Positions 57,955 through 64,000 of a DNA stretch of 64,000 nucleotides are shown one piece after another. The stretch lies in assembly GCF_036588685.1 (NCBI RefSeq), contig NC_086378.1, positions 77,145,127 through 77,209,126 of the forward strand. The letters are read 5' to 3'. The notes under the pieces are model-generated. The model was not told the DNA's origin. It saw only the letters and a program-made list of their open reading frames with translations, and ran no database searches. This DNA comes from Mytilus trossulus (Eukaryota; Mollusca; Bivalvia; Mytilida; Mytilidae). The position numbers were made by a program, and so were the translations under genes. Every line of letters begins with the position of its first letter. The first letter of the stretch is position 1.

Positions 57955-58975
57955 ATGGAAAATATTTATGATTTTGCTACATTTCTTCGATTTTGTCCAA
58001 TGTGCAACACCAGACATCATATATAATATGACAGCATTAGGGGTTCAGACTGAGGATGCATTGTCTTATATTTCACACCAGCATTTACTAGAGCTTATTA
58101 AAAAATACCCCATCATTCCTGTTCAACATTGAACTCAGTTAGGTTACTTGTCTGCCATGAAATATTTCAGAAAGTATTTATCCTACTTCATGCACATCTT
58201 CTTCAATGATATAAATAAACTCTATACATGTAACATTTCAATATTTATTTGTACATTATCATGAAAGTATAACATGGTCATGATGGTTCAAAAGATACAA
58301 ATAAGTATTATTATATCTATATATACAATGTACAATCAATATTACATCTTTTGTATATTAACATTGATCAATAAACGATGACAATGAGATCAGGATCAAT
58401 CATATACGTAATGCAGCAACAACTTTTCTCTTTAGTCTAAGGTTGGTCAAATCCCACACAATTCCTGTTATGTCTTCATCACCTCATGGTATTGGAGCTT
58501 TAAGTACCACACTATATCAATACTGGCTGCCAGTTTCATATTCTATCTCATATTCTATGAGAGATAACCGAGCTGGAAGTAAAAAAGTAAATTCATTACA
58601 AATTAATTAAAACTTTCAAATTTAGCATTCTGAAGAAGAAAATTATCACTATACTAAGTATATGGTTGAAAGCAATCTGACTACTAAATGTGTTTATGTG
58701 TTACTATACTGAGGGATGTTCCAGAAATAAATGTAAAGGGGAGAGGGGGTCAGAAGACACTTTTTATTTCACCCCCACCATGCATATTCTTTCATTTGCC
58801 ATTTCAGTGCCTTTTATAGCTGAATATGCGGTATGGGCTTTGCTCATTGTTGAATCTTTGGCAATCATACGACATCTTCTTTTGTATATAAAAAGGGGTT
58901 ATAAAAAAAGATTGTAAAGTTCTATATTTCTTCTTTTTTTTTTATTAGAAGTCATTGACTTTCAAATATACACTA
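57955..58975. other. Non-coding stretch with an R1 remnant
   Basis: No exon recognised. A reverse R1 remnant lies at 58790-58890 ('ccttttatagctgaatatgc', 'ggctttgctcattgttgaat', 'aatcatacgacatcttctt'). Confidence 0.4.
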
Positions 58976-58978
58976 CAG

Positions 58979-59208
58979 TTCAGGTGGATTTTGCTTTGTC
59001 CACCCGTCCACAGTGGGAGTGGGCAAACTTTCTAGCTTGTCAACTCTGCCCACCCATAGGAGTGGCCATGCAATATCTTTTGTTTTATCAAAAGACTTGC
59101 AAGTGCAATCAATTGAAAAAAAGCAGATAAGTATTCGATATCAATATTTTAACAAAAAAGATATTATAGCTGGAGTGGGCCGGTGGAAAAAGCAAAATCC
59201 ACCCAGGT
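58979..59208. repeat. MITE with terminal inverted repeats of about 33 bp
   Basis: The left end 'ttcaggtggattttgctttg', then 'tccacccgtccac', is mirrored by the right end 'ggtggaaaaagcaaaatcca', then 'cccaggtt'. Length is about 230 bp. Extra 'cccacccata/gagtgggc' words lie near each arm. No coding capacity; the open frame here is a by-product. Confidence 0.75.
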
Positions 59209-59209
59209 T

Positions 59210-60270
59210 GTTGTGTAGCACTGTTCAAACATAATTGATTAAACATTAGCTAACAAACTCAATCAGTTGTTTCAAAGTCCATTACAATGAAGGATGTAGA
59301 TGTATTCATAGGTCCCTCAACATTTGAAAATGTCTGCTTTGGTGTGGTATTTGGTATCTGGTGGATATATCTGCATCTTGATCTCACAGGCTAATTTCTA
59401 CAAGAAGCAAATTATAGTTTAACGAATATGTAAACAGCAGAGTAATCTGAGTCCACTTAGTAATAGGCATTTTTAGTTTGATAATGGGTAATTTTTTTAA
59501 TAAAGTTCAATCTAGTTATCCCTGCCACATTCTGTATGTGCCCAGTGATATTGTTGGCTTTTTTCAAAACTACCTCTACCCTTTTTTATTGGGAAAATAT
59601 GCGTCATTTTCATCAAATTGGGAAATTTCTAAATTAACCCAAAATTTGAATGAAACTTCAATTTACAGACCCTCTTTCAAGAGTCTACCCTTGCTACAGT
59701 TATATTGCCATGCATATAAAATTAGAAACTTAAAAGCCTTAAGCTTAAAGGTATCTGGAATAAAGACAATAATGCAATATCCCGAATTTATTGACCTTAT
59801 AATCAAGTATATGTTCCCATGAAAGAAAACCGACAAGTACGAACATCTGGCCTTGCAATGGGAAAATCAAAAGCACAGACACATCCAACGAATGGTTAAC
59901 AACTGTCATATTCACAAGAAAATACCTGTACCAAGACATGGCAATATAACTGTTTATGGTTTTTAAAGTTTTTATATTTTCCTTTGAATGTCATGTGATT
60001 TCCTTTGACAAGGAGCCCGTTCTATGTCTCTTGTTTGGCCTGCTGGCAATACCGTTATTTTCTTTTGAGAGTGCATTTCCTCAGTTGTGTTTGTAAAAGA
60101 GGATTCTGGTTTTTACAGTTTACCTTCCATAATCAATTTGTCTCGTCTTAGACAAACTCTTTCACATTTCTTAATTGCGTCTTTCATTACAGGATATAAT
60201 TTTCTTTTCCGTTCTTCTATTTCACTTTCTCGTTATTTTTCTCTATAAATAGCAATTTTGGTAAATCATA
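59210..60270. other. Non-coding stretch
   Basis: A 114-codon forward frame at 59478-59822 lacks a recognisable domain and splice or promoter context, so it is not called as a gene. The remainder is A+T-rich. Confidence 0.35.
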
Positions 60271-60274
60271 TAGA

Positions 60275-60420
60275 AAAACTATTTGCATATCTAGTAAACT
60301 ATGTGAATATAAAGTAAACTATTTGCAAATCAAGTAAAGCTTAACTATGTATATATCAAGTAAACTATCCGATATCAAGTAAACTTTGTGCATATATAGA
60401 AAAAGTATGTGCATATATAA
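60275..60420. repeat. Degenerate short tandem array, unit about 22-24 bp
   Basis: The theme 'catatcaagtaaactatgtg' recurs about seven times with small changes. Confidence 0.65.
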
Positions 60421-60454
60421 ACATATATACAAACCCCGCCACATTATTTATGTA

Positions 60455-60740
60455 TGTACCTTTCCCAAGTCAGGAGCCTGTTATTCAGTGGTTGTCGTTT
60501 GTTTATGTGTTACATATTTGTTTTTCGTTCATTTTTTTACATAAATAAGGCCGTTGGTTTTCTCGTTTGAATTGTTTTACATTGTCTTATCGGGGCCTTT
60601 TATAGCTGACTATATGCGGTATGGGCTTTGCTAATTGTTGAAGGCCGTACGGTGACCTATAATTGTTAATGTATGTGTCATTTTGGTCTTTTGTGGATAG
60701 TTGTCTCATTGGCAATCATACCACATCTTCTTTTTTATAT
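60455..60740 (-). repeat. Dispersed repeat family R1, reverse
   Basis: 'caagtcaggagcctgttatt', 'cagtggttgtcgtttgttta', 'ggccgttggttttctcgttt', 'gggctttgctaattgttgaa', 'tcattggcaatcataccaca'. It is the inverse of 57645-57950. Confidence 0.82.
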
Positions 60741-60744
60741 ATGT

Positions 60745-62035
60745 TCACATAAGTCAGATACGGCGTTCTAAAGTATTGACTTAAATGAACAATAGACATC
60801 TGTATACACACAATAACTAATTTAAACTGTGTAACTGAGTGGAGCGTATCAAATGAAACTCGCGTGTGTGTTTATTCTGCTATTTCCTGCAGAATGGAAT
60901 AAAATGCACATAAAAATCCAGGTAAGATTTTAATTTTTTAAAACATAACCTACATAAAACTTTTATATATCTATAGGTCCTACCATGCCATAAAATTTTC
61001 ATTCAAAGATGCGACAGTTTGTCTGTACTCATATAGTAGATTGTGTATAGAAATACGGTCATATTTTCCAATTCCCTTTGATGAATCTTAAGTCAGCCAT
61101 TATTACTCACTTAGTTTTTCTGTTGTTTTATTTTTTCAAGTTAAAAGTCAAATTTGAGCAATAGATTGATTTGTTTTATATATATATATTTGCAAACAAA
61201 GGACTTCATTAGAAATAAGCTATACTATAAAAGCTTTTATGTAATATATCAGGTCTTTTTAAGCACTGTTTTTAGAATATATTATGATACTATTTTAAAA
61301 GTATGTATATGCATAATATAATATGTCTTATGATGCGAATTTTTGTATATGATCTTTTTGATGAAACTTAAATTGGAATTTACCTGAATAAAACTATACA
61401 ATTGTTTGATCTGCAGGTATACGCGTATGTCTAACAATCAGAAAGAACATAGTCAATTGGATTTTTTTGTCAACCTTTCAAGTACACACAAAAGAGATAT
61501 ACTAGAAATACTTACAATACAAATCTTTAAATGAAGAAAACGTGCTAATATTTTAGCACGCATCAAAAAATTATTATAAAAATCAGATATCACTTGTCAT
61601 GTACGAATCAGACATTTCTTTTTATGTATATATCTATGTATCAGTCATCATGTTACAAAATATTAATTCTGTTTACTTGGTTTATACTTTTATATTATTT
61701 GAAAGATGCATACCAAAAATATTTGAAATGCGAGCCTATCATATGTTCAAAACGTGTATTAGAATTTTTGTTATGTTAAGGGGGCATTACCGTTAAATTT
61801 TGTATTCAACGATTTGACTCAAATTCTCATATTTGATTTATATCATACTAAAACATATCCAAATTATAAAAAGTACAAACAAAATGTTTACAAGTCATGG
61901 ACACGATGATATTTGTCATCGTTTCGTGTGTATTTAAGTTTACACGCCCTCCAATTGACATTCGAAGACTGCAGACGTCAGACATACATGTAAGCGATTT
62001 AAATATAAAGGCAGATATGAATAGAAAGAGAACTC
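60745..62035. other. Upstream region of the Ig-domain gene
   Basis: Contains one exon-like piece at 60853-60921: ATG, a hydrophobic run (LACVFILLFP) and a donor (cag|gtaaga). Its phase does not fit the Ig exon directly. Spliced to 62563 it reads only a short frame that stops before the Ig gene's own ATG. It could be a 5' leader exon or chance. An (at)n run lies at 61178-61190. Confidence 0.35.
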
Positions 62036-62040
62036 TATAA

Positions 62041-62170
62041 AGTCTAGAGTGCTAGCTTGACAAATTGCAGGCGGTGTTGTATTGATATCCCAATAGCATG
62101 AGTTTGAATCCTGGTGAGTAAAGAACAAACATTTGCTTCCACAAATTTTCAGATTTGACATTGGCGCTGA
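62041..62170 (+). mobile_element. tRNA-derived SINE, diverged copy
   Basis: Parallels the SINE at 55655: 'ttgcaggcggtgttgtattg', 'gatatcccaatagcatgagt', B-box remnant 'agtttgaatcc', then 'gtgagtaaagaacaaacatt'. The A box is decayed. It lies about 400 bp upstream of the first exon of the Ig-domain gene. Confidence 0.6.
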
Positions 62171-62622
62171 TAATAAGAGTATTAGGAATATAAATATTAT
62201 TTTTTAGCCTTGTATTATCTTCACTGATGATCAAATGGATGGAGTTGTGGTAGAGTTATCTTTGTTTAGATAAATATGCACATACAAAATGTCTCTGACA
62301 CTTATTTATGATTTCTCATTTGAAATAAATTAGTTTGCTCCTGGCAAATAAACAAATAAAATTGTGAAGCATGCTAGTATCTTAAACAGAAGTAATTTTT
62401 GAAGGAAGTGATCAAAAACTGATTTTAAAATACAAGTATCTAAACTATATTAGTTAGCGGATCTACAAATGAATTATGATTGAATACAATATTTGAAGTG
62501 AAAGGATGTTAAAGGTGTCACTTGTTGGAGATGTATGTTATATGTTCTACTTCTTATTCCAGGATTTTAAATTCAAGAAGCAAATGAGCACAACTTGGAA
62601 CTTAAGCATTTTCATGTGAATA

Positions 62623-63800
62623 ATGGTCATGCGATTGTTGCTGATATTTCTGACAATTGTGGAAAGTGAGAATTATGTTTTTGAAAATCGTATGAAGACA
62701 AAAATTCCCTTTTGATTTTTGCATGAGTTCATTAGACAATTATTTTAATACTAGACTACTGTAGTTAACCAAAGTCGAATGAATTGAGATCGCCAAAGTA
62801 TAAATGTATCTGATATAATGTTAAGTCTATTATCTAAGCAGTTTTGGTGACCTTGCAGTTAGGTGTGACCAAAGGCCGTACTTTAATGGTTCACTTTTTA
62901 CAAATTGTCACTTGGATGAAGAATTGTCTCATTGGCAATCATACCACATCTTCTTATATCTAATTTATCGTAATCAGGTTGCTTGCCAAATTCAAATAAA
63001 ATCTATGTGGTCGCCAATTTGCATACCTGTTAATACATGTTCTTAGAATATGAACTGAACAAATGATAAGTTTAAGAAACATTTTCCTTTTGTTAACTGA
63101 CAACTTTAAAACGAGTTAGTTTTCTTATGTTATTGTTATCTTTTTTTATTGAGCTTCATACATTTAGGAAGATTATACATGTATATCATCTATGTAGTTA
63201 CTAAACAACTAAAAAAAGTAACAATGCAAGGGATATTTATTATGTATATAATGTTTATAGTGTAATCAGAAATATTAGGTAACAATAAGCATTTAAAGGA
63301 AATGAATAACACGAGGCAAACCAATATTTTATCAACATTAAACAAAACCTGTAGCAAAATAGCAATCACAAAATGCATAACAATGTATACTATGTAAAGA
63401 ACGTATATTAAGGTAAAAGTTTCTTTTAAGCTTTATGAAACACTAACTGAGGTATCGTTATATAATATTGACAACTAATTATTTGTTTTAAAAGTCGTGA
63501 CAGGTGCATCATGGGAACAGAAACCAACCGATGTCTCTGCATTAATTGGTAGTACTGTCACATTAAGATGTAAAGTTGTGGGTGATCCTGGTTTTGTGAC
63601 GTGGAATACAAATGGTAATACACTTGCCGTGGGAACCAGTATAGTATCAAGTGATACTCGTATTACTGTACCGTTAGCTTCTAAATTTAATTTTCAGATA
63701 ACCAATGTGCAAAAAGGCGACGATGGCGATTACACGTGTAATGTACAAAATATACAGCCAGACTCTCAGAAAGCTGTGACTGTTCACCTGACTATTCTAG
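62623..63800 (+). CDS. Immunoglobulin-domain protein, signal-peptide exon and first Ig exon (gene continues beyond window)
   Basis: Exon 1 coding part 62623-62665 reads MVMRLLLIFLTIVE plus one base and ends at a donor (gaaa|gtgaga). Exon 2, 63504-63800, follows an acceptor (cgtgacag) and ends at a donor (cta g|gttagt). Both junctions are phase 1, the usual phase of exons that hold whole Ig domains. Joined, a signal peptide of about 16 residues leads into SASWEQKPTDVSALIGSTVT. The Ig fold marks are present: Cys37 (LRCKV), Trp48 (VTW) and Cys93 in DDGDYTC, followed by 'TVHLTIL', an I-set or V-set domain. It would be a secreted or cell-surface recognition or adhesion protein; further domains lie outside. 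Exon 1 probably starts at 62563 after 'cttattccag' and contains a 12-codon upstream reading frame. Exon 2 is solid; exon 1 is inferred from phase and hydrophobicity. Confidence 0.72.
62835..62965 (-). repeat. R1 tail in the intron of the Ig-domain gene
   Basis: 'accaaaggccgtactttaat', 'cacttggatgaagaattgtc', 'tcattggcaatcataccaca'. Reverse fragment inside intron 62666-63503. Confidence 0.7.
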
Positions 63801-64000
63801 GTTAGTATCTGCCTATGAGTGTACATAATGAAACAATGGGAAAACAATTTTTGAAAGTTAGTATCTGTGTTTTACATTTATTCCACCCAGACCACTTGAT
63901 TACAAGGAAACTGGTGCAATAAGTAAAATCTCAAAAATACTGAACTCCGACAAAAATTTTGAACGAGAAGTCCGTAATCAAATGTCAAAATCAAATGTTC
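63801..64000 (+). other. Intron after the first Ig exon, cut by the window edge
   Basis: Starts with the donor gttagt. No further exon before the end; 63900-63985 resembles an R6 fragment ('ctgaactccgac', 'gaagtccgtaatcaaatg'). Confidence 0.45.

Noticed and set aside
59478-59822. 114-codon forward open frame
   Set aside because: No recognisable domain and no supporting signals; length is within chance for this composition.
60853-60921. Signal-peptide-like exon as the first exon of the Ig gene
   Set aside because: It ends in phase 0, while the Ig exon needs phase 1, and a direct join reads into a stop. The exon at 62623-62665 fits in phase and content. It remains possible as a leader exon.

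Overview
The window looks like a piece of a bivalve nuclear genome, most likely a marine mussel close to Mytilus. This rests on A+T-rich DNA, genes broken by introns with GT-AG signals, long non-coding stretches, and dispersed repeat families I associate with mussel genomes. There are no operons, bacterial ribosome binding sites or CRISPR arrays. No species assignment was tested.

Five protein-coding loci can be supported. Three are type II membrane fucosyltransferases of family GT11 (alpha-1,2-fucosyltransferase type) on the + strand: FUT-A (13915-16762), FUT-B (23749-27378) and FUT-C (36795-38879). All three keep the start codon in a tiny upstream exon, joined by a phase-1 intron to one long exon that carries the rest of the protein. 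FUT-A and FUT-B are a recent pair; their surrounding DNA, from about 9.8 to 17.0 kb and 18.7 to 27.6 kb, is duplicated and then interrupted by different insertions. FUT-C is older and more diverged. On the - strand, 42978-46240 encodes another type II membrane protein that resembles a GT-A-fold nucleotide-diphospho-sugar transferase, again with its start codon in a short upstream exon. At the right edge, 62623-63800 holds the first two coding exons of an immunoglobulin-domain protein that continues beyond the window.

The rest is mostly transposable-element debris. It includes four 5'-truncated LINE ends (about 1.9, 3.4, 8.1 and 36.1 kb), several inverted-repeat elements (2.5, 5.1, 6.6, 20.6, 24.4, 52.5, 53.1 and 59.0 kb) and tRNA-derived SINE copies (55.7 and 62.0 kb). 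Dispersed families are labelled R1 to R6 here for convenience, and there are many short tandem arrays. A 1.44-kb inverted-repeat element in the FUT-B intron is the clearest mobile element: its ends carry arrays of a CAAACGTGTCC motif, it has a TATATA duplication, and the matching site in FUT-A is empty.

The glycosyltransferases would act in the Golgi lumen. Their clustering suggests a locus for surface or secreted glycan decoration, but this is inference. Exon joins were worked out by eye from splice consensus, phase and paralog comparison, and need transcript support.
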